A program made the position numbers and the translations under genes. Positions 33,200 to 41,824 of a DNA stretch of 64,000 nucleotides are shown piece after piece (the first letter of the stretch is position 1; every line of letters starts with the position of its first letter). Location of the stretch: the NCBI RefSeq assembly GCF_037478135.1, contig NZ_JBBHDV010000001.1, forward strand, positions 1 to 64,000. The letters run 5' to 3'. The stretch is from Denitratimonas sp037478135. GTDB taxonomy: Bacteria > Pseudomonadota > Gammaproteobacteria > Xanthomonadales > Xanthomonadaceae. The notes under the pieces are model-generated. The model was given only the letters and a program-made list of their open reading frames with translations. It ran no database searches and was not told the DNA's origin.

Positions 33200-35068
33200 A
33201 TGGATGCCGTGATGCGCAGTCTGCTTGCCTTGTCCGCCCTGTTGTACGCCGCCGTGGCGGTGGCCCAGGAACCCCCCCGCGATGTGCATTCCCATGCGCA
33301 GCCGGACAAGGTCGTGATCCGCGATATCGGGTTGGATCTGAAGGTCGATTTCGAGGCGAAGCAGTTGCAGGGGCGGGCCGATCTGGCGCTGGAGTGGATC
33401 GATCCGGCGGCGCGCGAGCTGGTGCTGGATACGCGCGACCTGACGATCGAGCGGGTGTCGGGCAAGGGTGAGGACGGGCGCTGGTTCAAGCTCGAACATG
33501 CGCTGGGCGAGACTGATCCGCATCTGGGCCAGAAGCTGACGATCACGCTGCGCCGCCCTTACGAAAACGTGCGCATCCGCTACCGCACTTCGCCGCAGGC
33601 GTCCGGGCTGCAATGGCTGGAGCCGTCGATGACGGCCGGCAAGCGCCATCCCTTCATGTTCAGCCAGTCGCAGGCGGTGCACGCGCGCAGTTGGGTGCCG
33701 CTGCAGGATACGCCTTCGGTGCGCTACACCTACAGCGCGCGGGTCCGCACCGACGCTTCGCTGATGGCGCTGATGAGCGCGGACAATCCGCCCGATGAGC
33801 CGCGCGATGGCGATTATGTGTTCCGCATGCGCCAGCCGATTCCGTCTTATCTGATGGCGATTGCGGTCGGGGATGTGGTGTTCAAGCCGATATCCGAACG
33901 CAGCGGCATCTGGGCCGAACCGGCCACGCTGGAAGCCGCGCATGCCGAATTCATTGATACCGAAGCGATGATCGCCGCGACCGAGGCGCTGTACGGTCCG
34001 TACCGCTGGGAGCGTTACGACCTGCTGGTGCTGCCGCCCTCGTTCCCGTATGGCGGCATGGAGAATCCGCGCCTGTCGTTCATCACGCCCACGGTGATCG
34101 TCGGCGACAAATCGCTGGTGTCGCTGATCGCGCACGAGCTGGCGCATTCGTGGTCCGGCAATCTGGTGACCAACGCGCGCTGGGCCGACATGTGGTTGAA
34201 CGAGGGTTTCACCAGTTATGTCGAGAACCGCATCATCGAGGCGCTGTACGGCGAGGATGTGGCCGCGATGGAGCGCGTCATCAACCAGGACAGCCTGCGC
34301 CGCGAGATCAAGCGCATGCCGAAGGCGGCGCAGGTGCTGGCGCCCAGCCCGGTGGCCGGTTCCGATCCGGAAGGCACGCTCAGTTCGGTGGCCTACGACA
34401 AGGGCGCGTGGTTCCTGGGTTTTCTCGAATCGCGGGTCGGGCGCGAGACTTTCGACGCCTTCCTGCGCGGGTATTTCGAGCATTTCGCGTTCCAGAGCAT
34501 CGAAACCGGGCAGTTCCTGGCCTATCTGCGCGAGAACCTGCTGCAGCAGTTCCCGCAAGCGATCACCGACAAGGAACTGGATGCCTGGCTCTACCAACCG
34601 GGGATTCCCGCCAACGCGCCGGCTGCTGTTTCCACGCGGCTGGAAGCGGTGGACGAGGTGCGCAAGCGCTGGCTTGGCGGACAGGTGCCGGCCGAGGAAA
34701 TCGATACGCGCGGCTGGGTGTCGCAAGAGTGGGTGCACTTCCTGGAAGGATTGCCGAACAAGCTTTCCAACGAGCAGTTGGTGGAACTGGACGAGGCCTT
34801 CCGCCTGACCACGTCGCATAACGGCGAAATCCTGATGCGCTGGTTCCCGCTGACGGTGCGCAGCGGTTATTTCGAAGCGCGCCCGGCGATTGCCGAGTTC
34901 CTGCAAACCAATGGCCGGCGCAAGCTGATCATGCCGGTGTACGAAGCGCTGGTCGCCAGCCGTGACGGGCGCGAGTTCGCGCGCCAGGTGTTCGAGCAGG
35001 CGCGTCCGGGCTATCACCCGATCACCACCGCCTCGGTCGAGGCCGTGGTGGCGGAACGGAAGCGGTAA
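33200..35068 (+). CDS. M1 family aminopeptidase (leukotriene A4 hydrolase-like)
   Basis: This 622-aa zinc metallopeptidase has a signal peptide (to about residue 22, VAVAQ), the substrate motif GGMEN (285-289), the zinc motif HELAH (312-316) with Glu335 in WLNEGF, and the C-terminal LTA4H-type helical domain (about 500-615). It removes N-terminal residues from peptides, here in the periplasm. ATG 33212 is an alternative start. A TAGACT hexamer about 25 nt upstream of the first ATG is a possible -10. The alpha/beta hydrolase gene follows after 30 nt. Confidence 0.93.
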   Translation: MDAVMRSLLALSALLYAAVAVAQEPPRDVHSHAQPDKVVIRDIGLDLKVDFEAKQLQGRADLALEWIDPAARELVLDTRDLTIERVSGKGEDGRWFKLEHALGETDPHLGQKLTITLRRPYENVRIRYRTSPQASGLQWLEPSMTAGKRHPFMFSQSQAVHARSWVPLQDTPSVRYTYSARVRTDASLMALMSADNPPDEPRDGDYVFRMRQPIPSYLMAIAVGDVVFKPISERSGIWAEPATLEAAHAEFIDTEAMIAATEALYGPYRWERYDLLVLPPSFPYGGMENPRLSFITPTVIVGDKSLVSLIAHELAHSWSGNLVTNARWADMWLNEGFTSYVENRIIEALYGEDVAAMERVINQDSLRREIKRMPKAAQVLAPSPVAGSDPEGTLSSVAYDKGAWFLGFLESRVGRETFDAFLRGYFEHFAFQSIETGQFLAYLRENLLQQFPQAITDKELDAWLYQPGIPANAPAAVSTRLEAVDEVRKRWLGGQVPAEEIDTRGWVSQEWVHFLEGLPNKLSNEQLVELDEAFRLTTSHNGEILMRWFPLTVRSGYFEARPAIAEFLQTNGRRKLIMPVYEALVASRDGREFARQVFEQARPGYHPITTASVEAVVAERKR

Positions 35069-35098
35069 TCCATCGATGCGCCGCCGGGAGCCGCACTG

Positions 35099-36034
35099 AT
35101 GTCCTCGCCTCGCCGCAGCAATGCCTGGCTGTTGCCCGGTCTGGCGCTGGGTGGTGCGGCGCTGGCGGCGGTCTGGCTCAGTGATCCGGCGCGGCTGCTG
35201 CGTGCCGAATTCGCACGCCAACGCCTGATCGCCGGCGCCCGGGTTCGCCGTTTGTCACTGGCCGATGGCCGGATCGTTTATCTGGAAGCCGGGCGCGGCC
35301 CGCCGCTGCTGCATATTCACGGATTCACCGGCATGAAGGAAAACTTCCTGCCGCTGATCGGGCCGCTGGGCAAGGGCTGGCGGCACTTGGCGCCGGACCT
35401 GCCCGGTTGGGGCGAAAGCGAACGCATCGAAGGCGCCGATTACGGCTATGCGGAACAGGCGCGGCGGCTGGCGGAGTTCATCGATGCCATTGGCGCCGGT
35501 CCGGTGGATGTGGTCGGGCATTCGATGGGTGGCGGCATTGCCGCAGTGCTGGCGGCGCGTTATCCGGAGCGGGTGCGGCGGCTGGTGCTGATGGATGCGT
35601 CCGGGGTGCGGTTTTCCGACAACGCCTTCGGCCTGGCGGTGCTGGAGGGTGAAAACCCGTTCGGTGTTTCCGACGAGGCTTCGCTGCGCAATTATCTGGG
35701 GCTGGTGTTCGACAAGGTGCCGTGGATGCCCCGCAGCGTGGCGCGTCTGATGGTGCGCCAGCGCATCGCGCAGGCCGGGTTCGAGCAGGGCATCCTGGAC
35801 AGCATCGGGCGCAGCGAAGACGCCTTCCTGCCGGAACAGGAAGCTGCGGCGATCCGCGCGCCAACCCTGCTGCTGTGGTGCCGTGGCGACCGCGTCATCG
35901 ATGCCAGTGCGGCGGCGATCTATGCCGCGAAAATTCCGGACAACCGCATCGTGCTGATGGACGGCGCAAGCCATATGCCGATGTTCGAATGCAAGGCCGC
36001 CACGGTGGCGGCGCTGAGGGAGTTCCTGCAATGA
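35099..36034 (+). CDS. Alpha/beta hydrolase with N-terminal membrane anchor
   Basis: This 311-aa serine hydrolase has a TM segment at about 10-27, then an alpha/beta hydrolase fold: oxyanion motif HIHGFTG (72-78), nucleophile Ser142 in GHSMGG, Asp in CRGDRVID and His in GASHMPMFE. It resembles lipase/esterase or haloperoxidase-type enzymes, and the exact substrate is unknown. Its stop overlaps the start of the next gene (ATGA). Confidence 0.88.
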   Translation: MSSPRRSNAWLLPGLALGGAALAAVWLSDPARLLRAEFARQRLIAGARVRRLSLADGRIVYLEAGRGPPLLHIHGFTGMKENFLPLIGPLGKGWRHLAPDLPGWGESERIEGADYGYAEQARRLAEFIDAIGAGPVDVVGHSMGGGIAAVLAARYPERVRRLVLMDASGVRFSDNAFGLAVLEGENPFGVSDEASLRNYLGLVFDKVPWMPRSVARLMVRQRIAQAGFEQGILDSIGRSEDAFLPEQEAAAIRAPTLLLWCRGDRVIDASAAAIYAAKIPDNRIVLMDGASHMPMFECKAATVAALREFLQ

Positions 36035-36774
36035 AACCAGAGATCACCAGGCTCATCGCCGCTCTTGCCATGTTCGCCGCGCTGGCCGTGCTGCCGGCCT
36101 GCGACAAGGTGCCGAGCGAAGAGGAAAAGCAGGCCATGATGCAGGCCCGGATCGAGGCCGAGGCGCAAAAGCAGTACGACAATTACCAGCAGCTCAAGGC
36201 CGGCGGCCGTGCCGACCTGGCGCTGAACATCGCCGATCACGTCATCGCCAATTTTCCGCAGACCCCGGCCGCCGCGGCATTGCGGGCCGAGGTCGAGCCG
36301 CTGCGCGCGCAGATCAGTGCCGAACGCGAGGAACGCAGGCTCCAGGGCCTGTGGGTCTACCACGATGCCCACGATGCCGAAGCCGGTGGCCGGGTGCGGA
36401 CGGCCTACATCTTCGCCACCGAACCGCTGGCACCGGCGCAGGCCGGCAAGGAAGCGCCACGCGCGCGTCTGGTGCTGCGCCGCCATCCGCAATGGGGCGA
36501 TGACGTTTACCTGCTGTCCGACCACGGCCCGTTCACTTGTGGCTCGCCGTGCCGGTTGAGCGTGCGTTTCGATGACGCTGCGGTACGCACGGTGGAGGGC
36601 GAGATTCCGGAAACCGGCGAGCACGCGATCTTCGTCAAGGACTTCGCCCACTTCGTGCAACACCTGCCGGAGACTTCGAAGGTGCGCATCGATGCGGTGT
36701 TGCAGAACGGCGGCGCGCGCACGCTGGAGTTCGAAGTCGGCGGCTACTCGGCCACGACGATCGGCACGCGCTGA
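36031..36774 (+). CDS. Hypothetical lipoprotein
   Basis: This 247-aa protein has a signal peptide with lipobox LPAC (Cys about 24), a helical region rich in Glu/Gln (30-90, coiled-coil-like) and a C-terminal mixed domain (about 110-245) with two close cysteines (TCGSPC). I recognise no family. The start overlaps the hydrolase stop by 4 nt, so the two are co-translated. The 13 bases around the stop codon are repeated just downstream (see findings). Confidence 0.82.
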   Translation: MKPEITRLIAALAMFAALAVLPACDKVPSEEEKQAMMQARIEAEAQKQYDNYQQLKAGGRADLALNIADHVIANFPQTPAAAALRAEVEPLRAQISAEREERRLQGLWVYHDAHDAEAGGRVRTAYIFATEPLAPAQAGKEAPRARLVLRRHPQWGDDVYLLSDHGPFTCGSPCRLSVRFDDAAVRTVEGEIPETGEHAIFVKDFAHFVQHLPETSKVRIDAVLQNGGARTLEFEVGGYSATTIGTR

Positions 36775-37052
36775 GGCCGGCACGCGCTGAAGGTGGAGCA
36801 GGCTGGTCGCGTTGTCGCGGCCGGTCTGGCCTGTTTCGTGGCTCATGCTCGCGGCCCGCAGGCCCGTCATTCGTGCCACGAAAGTGTTTTGTGCGGCATT
36901 CGCGGGGGCGGGTTTGTCCGTGGTCGGAGGCGGGTGGTGGTTTTCGCCACTGTGGATGGCCGGGAGTAGCATGGACGCCGGGTGTCGCGGTATCCGCCCG
37001 GATGCCGGCGCGGCGCCCGTACATCTCCAGCCGATCACGCCACGAGGAAGCC

Positions 37053-37388
37053 ATGTCCCGCACGATGTCGATCCTGACCGCCACTTGCCTGTCCGCACTG
37101 CTGGCCACCAGCGCGCTGGCACAGGAAAAGGCCGAACCTGCTGCCGCGCCCGAGCGCAATCCGCTTGAACTGTCAACCCTGATCACCGCCACACCGGCCG
37201 AAGGTTTCCAGCTGGCACTGAAACTTTCGCGCCTGGGCGTGTCGCAGACCCAGCACGACAAGAGCGTGCTGAAGGCCGGCCGGCCCGAATACGCGAAGGA
37301 TCCGGAACAACTGATCCAGGCCTCGCAGACGGTCGCGATCAACTTCCAGACCGTGGCCCAGGCCAACAACTACTGGCGCGACAAGTAA
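37053..37388 (+). CDS. Small exported protein of unknown function
   Basis: This 111-aa protein has a signal peptide (residues 5-24, SALLATSALAQE) and a short mature part (PLELSTLITATPAEGFQLALK, QASQTVAINFQTVAQANNYW). It shows no cysteine or known motif. Start ATG 37053 has AGGA 6 nt upstream. The 278-bp gap before it holds GC-rich inverted repeats and a TAGCAT hexamer (about 36966), a possible -10. Confidence 0.75.
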   Translation: MSRTMSILTATCLSALLATSALAQEKAEPAAAPERNPLELSTLITATPAEGFQLALKLSRLGVSQTQHDKSVLKAGRPEYAKDPEQLIQASQTVAINFQTVAQANNYWRDK

Positions 37389-37569
37389 GCGCACCAGGTC
37401 CGCACCGGATCGCCGCCAGGCTTGCGTTGACGGCGTTGCGGCCACGCCCCGCGTGTTCATGGGAGCGGGCTTGCGCGGGATCCTGCCTGCCGCGGCGCCG
37501 CGTGCGGGACAGCTGGGTTGCGGCCGGGCACAATGTCCTGTTTTCCGGCTGCCCGAGTACGTCTGCAAC

Positions 37570-39546
37570 ATGAGTCTGAATCCCGCCCAGCGCGCCGCTG
37601 TGGAACATTGTGATACGCCGCTGTTGGTGTTGGCCGGCGCCGGTTCGGGCAAGACCCGCGTGATCACGCAGAAGATCCAGCACCTGATCGTGCGCCGCCA
37701 GATGCCGGCGCAGAAGATCGCCGCGATCACCTTCACCAACAAGGCCGCACGCGAAATGCGCGAGCGCGCGAATGCGCTGCTGCGCGGGGTCGATGCCGAG
37801 GGTCTGACGGTCTGCACCTTCCATTCGCTGGGGCTGAAGTTTCTGCAGATCGAACACGAGGCCGCCGGCCTGCGGTGCGGCTTTTCGATCTTCGACAGCG
37901 ATGATGCCGGTGCGCTGGTCAAGGATCTGATGCCGCGCGGCACCAGTGGCCCGGACATCGCCGCGATCCGCAATCTGGTCTCGCGCGCCAAGTCCGACAG
38001 CCTGTCGCCCGAGCGTGCCGCCGAGCTGGCAAAAAGCCCGCGCGAGCGCGAGGCGGCCGATATCTACGGCCAGTACCAGAAGCGTCTGGCGGCATTCAAC
38101 GCGGTCGATTTCGATGATCTGATCCGGCTGCCGGTGCAGCTGCTGGAACAGCACGAATCGCTGCGCGACGCCTGGCGCGAGCGCCTGCGTTATCTGCTCG
38201 TGGACGAATACCAGGACACCAACACCGCGCAGTATTCGTTGCTGAAGCTGCTGGCCGGGCCGCGCGGCGCGTTCACCTGCGTGGGCGATGACGACCAGTC
38301 GATCTATGCCTGGCGCGGTGCCGACACCGCCAATATCGAACGCCTCGGGCAGGATTACCCGGAACTGCGCATCATCAAGCTGGAACAGAATTACCGCTGC
38401 GCGCGCCGCATCCTGCGCGCGGCCAACACGCTGATCGCCAACAACCCGCATCTGCACCCGAAAAAACTCTGGAGCGATCACGCCGAGGGCGAGCCGATCC
38501 GGGTGTTCGAATGTGCCGATGCCGAAAGCGAGGCCGAGCGCGTCGCGGCCGAGATCGCCTTTCTGGCCAACAAGCACAACGCACAGTGGGACGATTTTTC
38601 GATCCTGTTCCGTGGCAACCACCAGTCACGCGCGCTGGAAAAGGCGTTACAGCTGCAACGCGTGCCGTATCACCTGTCCGGCGGTACTGCGTTTCTGGAG
38701 CGGGCCGAGGTCAAGGATGTGCTGTCCTGGCTGCGGCTGCTGGCCAATCCGGATGACGATGCCGCCTTCCTGCGTGCGGTGGCGGCACCGAAACGCGAGA
38801 TCGGCGCGACCACGCTGGCGCGGCTGGGGGAAATGGCCAACCGCCTGCATCTGGGTCTGGCGCGTGCGGCCGAGCGCCCGGATGTGCTCGGGCAGTTGCC
38901 GGCGCGCACCGCCAACGCGCTGGATGGTTTCATGCAGCTGATTGCCGCGCTGCGCCGTGCCGCCGCGACGATGCCGGCCGGAGATCTGGTGCGCAAGCTG
39001 GTCGAAGACAGTGGCCAGCTCGCCGCGCTGCGTGCCGAATGCCGTGATGAACCGCTGTTCCAGCGCCGCCGCGAAAACGTCGAGGAACTGGCGCAGTGGT
39101 TCGATGCGGCCGGCAAGGGCAGCGCCGGCGATCTGGTCGCGCAGCTGGCCTTGCTGACCAATGCCGACCGCGATTCGGCCGGCAATGCGGTGCGCCTGAT
39201 GACCTTGCATGCTTCGAAGGGGCTGGAGTTCCCGTTCGTGTTCATCGTCGGGGTCGAAGACGGACTGCTGCCGCATGATGCCTCGATCGAGGAAGGCCGG
39301 ATCGAGGAGGAACGCCGCCTGATGTATGTCGGCATCACCCGCGCCAAGCAGTTGCTGCATCTGAGTTATGCGCGCCACGCGCGGCGCTTCGGTGAACTGC
39401 AACGCTGCACCCCGAGCCGCTTCATCGACGAACTGCCGGCGGCCGAATTGCATGTGGTCGGCCGCGATGCCGGTCAGGACGCCGAACGCACGCGCGAACA
39501 CGCCGATGCGGCGATTGCGAAACTGTCGGCACTGTTCGCCGATTGA
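37570..39546 (+). CDS. rep: ATP-dependent DNA helicase Rep
   Basis: This SF1A 3'-5' helicase (658 aa) helps the replication fork pass bound proteins. It starts at MSLNPAQRAAVEH with Walker A GAGSGKT (23-29), then TFTNKAAREMRERA, the Walker B region LVDEYQDTN, CVGDDDQSIYAWRGAD, LEQNYRC, LMTLHASKGLEFPFVFIVG and EERRLMYVGITRAK. Length and motifs fit Rep rather than UvrD. ATG 37570 was chosen; the 39 upstream codons are non-conserved. Confidence 0.95.
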   Translation: MSLNPAQRAAVEHCDTPLLVLAGAGSGKTRVITQKIQHLIVRRQMPAQKIAAITFTNKAAREMRERANALLRGVDAEGLTVCTFHSLGLKFLQIEHEAAGLRCGFSIFDSDDAGALVKDLMPRGTSGPDIAAIRNLVSRAKSDSLSPERAAELAKSPREREAADIYGQYQKRLAAFNAVDFDDLIRLPVQLLEQHESLRDAWRERLRYLLVDEYQDTNTAQYSLLKLLAGPRGAFTCVGDDDQSIYAWRGADTANIERLGQDYPELRIIKLEQNYRCARRILRAANTLIANNPHLHPKKLWSDHAEGEPIRVFECADAESEAERVAAEIAFLANKHNAQWDDFSILFRGNHQSRALEKALQLQRVPYHLSGGTAFLERAEVKDVLSWLRLLANPDDDAAFLRAVAAPKREIGATTLARLGEMANRLHLGLARAAERPDVLGQLPARTANALDGFMQLIAALRRAAATMPAGDLVRKLVEDSGQLAALRAECRDEPLFQRRRENVEELAQWFDAAGKGSAGDLVAQLALLTNADRDSAGNAVRLMTLHASKGLEFPFVFIVGVEDGLLPHDASIEEGRIEEERRLMYVGITRAKQLLHLSYARHARRFGELQRCTPSRFIDELPAAELHVVGRDAGQDAERTREHADAAIAKLSALFAD

Positions 39547-39625
39547 CATCCACCACCGGCCGCGCGCTGTGAGCTGTCATGCCGGCGCGGCTACACTTGC
39601 GCCACCCGAACAAGAGAGAACCGCC

Positions 39626-40498
39626 ATGAGCCTGTTGCGCTGGGGCCTGACCGCCCTGACCGTTGTATCGCTGGCCGCCTGTTCCACCGCGCAGCTGCGC
39701 ACCGAACCGCCCGCGCAGCCGGCAGTGGTCGGCGCGCCGGCACACGACAACCTCAACGCCACGCTGTGGATCCAGTCCGCCGCCGAATACGAAGGCAGCG
39801 TGCGTAGCGTGTTCAACGCGGCGCGCCATGCGCTGGACGAGGCGCTGGAGGATCCTTCGTGGATCGCGCTGCCGCATGGCGAATCCAGCGCCGGCTTTGA
39901 AAGCAAACCGCCGGCGATCATCGCCGACGCCGACGAAACCCTGATCGACAACAGCGCCTTCCAGGCCCGTGGCGTGATCGAGGATCGCGGTTACACCCAC
40001 GAAAGCTGGGTCGAATGGGTCAACGCGCAGGCGGCGCGGGCGATTCCCGGCGCGGTCGAGTTCGCGCAGTACGCCGACAGCCGCGGCGTGACGATCTTCT
40101 ACGTCACCAACCGCGATGCGCCGGACGAATACGAGGCCACCGTCGCCAACCTGCGTCAGCTCGGTTTCCCGGTCGCGGCCGATGCCAGCAATGTGCTGCT
40201 GCGCGGTGACGCGCGCGCGCCGGCACGCGAGAAGGGCGAACGCCGCCGCTGGATCGACCGCAACTACCGCGTGGTGCAGATGTTCGGCGACAACCTCGGT
40301 GATTTTCTTGACGGCATCAATTCCGATGTTGCCACCCGCCAGGCACTGATCGCGCCGTATGCGGACTGGTGGGGCCGGCGCTGGTTCATGCTGCCCAACC
40401 CGACCTACGGCTCCTGGTACAACGCCGTGCTGCGCAGCTGCGAAACCGACAGCGATCCGCGTTCCTGCGTGCGTTCGTCCTTGAGGCACGACTATTGA
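39626..40498 (+). CDS. Class C (e(P4)-like) acid phosphatase / 5'-nucleotidase lipoprotein
   Basis: This 290-aa outer-membrane-type lipoprotein (lipobox LAAC, Cys19) is of the HAD superfamily. Motif I is DADET (101-105), motif II Thr is in YVTNRDAPDEY, and motif IV is MFGDNLGDF. It dephosphorylates nucleotides such as NMN for uptake in Haemophilus; here the substrate is inferred. A GAGAGAA sequence before the ATG acts as ribosome binding site, and TACACT about 35 nt upstream is a possible -10. Confidence 0.9.
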   Translation: MSLLRWGLTALTVVSLAACSTAQLRTEPPAQPAVVGAPAHDNLNATLWIQSAAEYEGSVRSVFNAARHALDEALEDPSWIALPHGESSAGFESKPPAIIADADETLIDNSAFQARGVIEDRGYTHESWVEWVNAQAARAIPGAVEFAQYADSRGVTIFYVTNRDAPDEYEATVANLRQLGFPVAADASNVLLRGDARAPAREKGERRRWIDRNYRVVQMFGDNLGDFLDGINSDVATRQALIAPYADWWGRRWFMLPNPTYGSWYNAVLRSCETDSDPRSCVRSSLRHDY

Positions 40499-40539
40499 TC
40501 CTTGGGGAATCAGTTATTTGCCTTTGATTTCATAAGGTG

Positions 40540-40568
40540 TTGCATGAGGTTTGTGTGCGACGTATCAT
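40540..40568 (+). promoter_or_regulatory. Promoter of the small-RNA candidate
   Basis: TTGCAT (40540-40545) and TATCAT (40563-40568) are separated by exactly 17 bp, a good sigma-70 promoter. Transcription would start near 40575, about 80 nt before a strong terminator. Confidence 0.6.
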
Positions 40569-40574
40569 TCGGCC

Positions 40575-40682
40575 ATGCCGCAACAGACGGCGATTGCCCG
40601 AATCACAGCGCCCACAACCATAAGATCCGATCCGGCAGGATGCTGGAACTCAAGGGAGGCCCACGGCCTCCCGTGTTTTTTT
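40575..40682 (+). ncRNA. Candidate small RNA of about 108 nt
   Basis: It lies between its own promoter and a terminator in a 323-bp gap without a gene. It has a 5' hairpin (GCCG 40577-40580 with CGGC 40588-40591), a C/A-rich unpaired stretch (about 40592-40624), an ATCC/GGAT stem, and an intrinsic terminator with seven U. That is the form of an Hfq-dependent trans-acting RNA. No family is recognised. Confidence 0.45.
40654..40682 (+). terminator. Intrinsic terminator of the small-RNA candidate
   Basis: GGGAGGCC (40654-40661) pairs with GGCCTCCC (40665-40672) over a 3-nt loop, followed by GTG and seven T. Confidence 0.9.
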
Positions 40683-40724
40683 GTACGATCCCCGGGCTGG
40701 GGCCGCCGCGCACTCCAGCGGACG

Positions 40725-40759
40725 TGGCGCGGCAGCGGCATCAGCGCCAACATTTTTTT
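40725..40759 (+). terminator. Second intrinsic terminator-like hairpin before the lipoprotein gene
   Basis: TGGCGC (40725-40730) pairs with GCGCCA (40744-40749) and is followed by ACA and seven T. It lies 62 nt before the lipoprotein start, where it could be an attenuator or a backup terminator. Confidence 0.55.
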
Positions 40760-40821
40760 CCGACTGCGCTTTGGGCATCATTGCTTCTTTCCGTTCCTCA
40801 CAACATCCCATTGGAGTTCCC

Positions 40822-41748
40822 ATGAAACGTATCGCCGTGCTGGCCTGCGCCAGCCTGTTCGCCCTTGGTCTGGTGGCATGTGGTGGCAAGGACAAGTCCG
40901 AGCCCGCGTCCGAGGCCGCCGTGGCGCGCCAGACCTCGGACCCGGCCAAGGCAGTCGAGGCATTCGCTGCCAAGCTCAAGGAAAACAACGTGCTGGAGGC
41001 GGTGCAGCTGGCGGTGCCACCGGCCAAGCTCGACGAGATCCGCGCCGAGTGGAAGAAGAAGATGGGCAGCGAAGAACCCAGCGCCGAAGACAAGGCCGAG
41101 TTCGCCGCCAAGATGTCCATGCTGACCGCACCGGATGCCGAAACCACGCTGTACTCGCTGCTGGAGCCGCAGCTGGTCAAGTATGAAACCGAACTCGCTG
41201 CGCAGATGCCGATGATGATCGGCATGGGTCAGGGCTTCCTGATGCAGTCGATCCAGGCCAATGAGGACTTCAGCGAAGCGCAGAAGCAGCAAGCCACCGA
41301 GGTCATCGGCGCACTTGCCGGCTGGCTGCAGACCGCCAAGTTCGCCGACCGTGATCTGGCGAAGAAGGGCATCTCCATTGCGGTCAAGACCGCGCGCGAC
41401 CTGGAACTGAACACCCTGGACGATGTCCGTGCGCTGGATTTCGACCACGCCATGGGCAAGGCCGGCGTGGCCTTCGGCGGCATCAAGGGCATCCTGGCGC
41501 TGTACGGCTTTGATATCGACCAGTCGCTGTCCAGCATCAAGGCCAGCATTGCCTCGAAGGACGCTGGCGCAGCCACGGTCTCGGTGACCCAGACGCTGCT
41601 GGGCAAGACCCTGACCACGGAAACGGAAATGATCGAAGTGGATGGCCGCTGGTACGGCAAGGACACCGTCGAAGGCCTGGTCAGCGCCCTGGCCATCGGT
41701 GATTCGGACGCAGCCTCCGAGCAGGAAGAGGCCGCGATCGCGGACTGA
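40822..41748 (+). CDS. Hypothetical lipoprotein
   Basis: This 308-aa protein has a clear lipoprotein signal (LGLVACGGKDK, Cys about 20) and a helical mature part rich in Ala, Glu and Lys. Segments such as DPAKAVEAFAAKLKENNVLEAV, TEMIEVDGRWYGKD and a long Met-rich helix (PMMIGMGQGFLMQ) occur. The family is not recognised. The start has TTGGAG 7 nt upstream. The C-terminus is acidic. It is followed by plsB after 76 nt. Confidence 0.82.
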   Translation: MKRIAVLACASLFALGLVACGGKDKSEPASEAAVARQTSDPAKAVEAFAAKLKENNVLEAVQLAVPPAKLDEIRAEWKKKMGSEEPSAEDKAEFAAKMSMLTAPDAETTLYSLLEPQLVKYETELAAQMPMMIGMGQGFLMQSIQANEDFSEAQKQQATEVIGALAGWLQTAKFADRDLAKKGISIAVKTARDLELNTLDDVRALDFDHAMGKAGVAFGGIKGILALYGFDIDQSLSSIKASIASKDAGAATVSVTQTLLGKTLTTETEMIEVDGRWYGKDTVEGLVSALAIGDSDAASEQEEAAIAD

Positions 41749-41824
41749 GCCGGATCTTCCGACCGCACGCGCCGGGCCCGCCCGGCCGTGGTGCCGCCGG
41801 GCTTCCGGCGGCAGGTCGTCCGCC

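Noticed and set aside
33101..35221. Upstream extension of the alkaline phosphatase frame on the minus strand, to 1285 aa
   Set aside because: This part lies opposite the M1 aminopeptidase gene, has the His/Arg/Gln-rich composition of an antisense shadow in GC-rich DNA, and precedes a clear signal peptide.
40502..40825. Open frame of 107 codons across the small-RNA candidate
   Set aside because: It runs through two terminators, has no ribosome binding site, and its composition is not protein-like.
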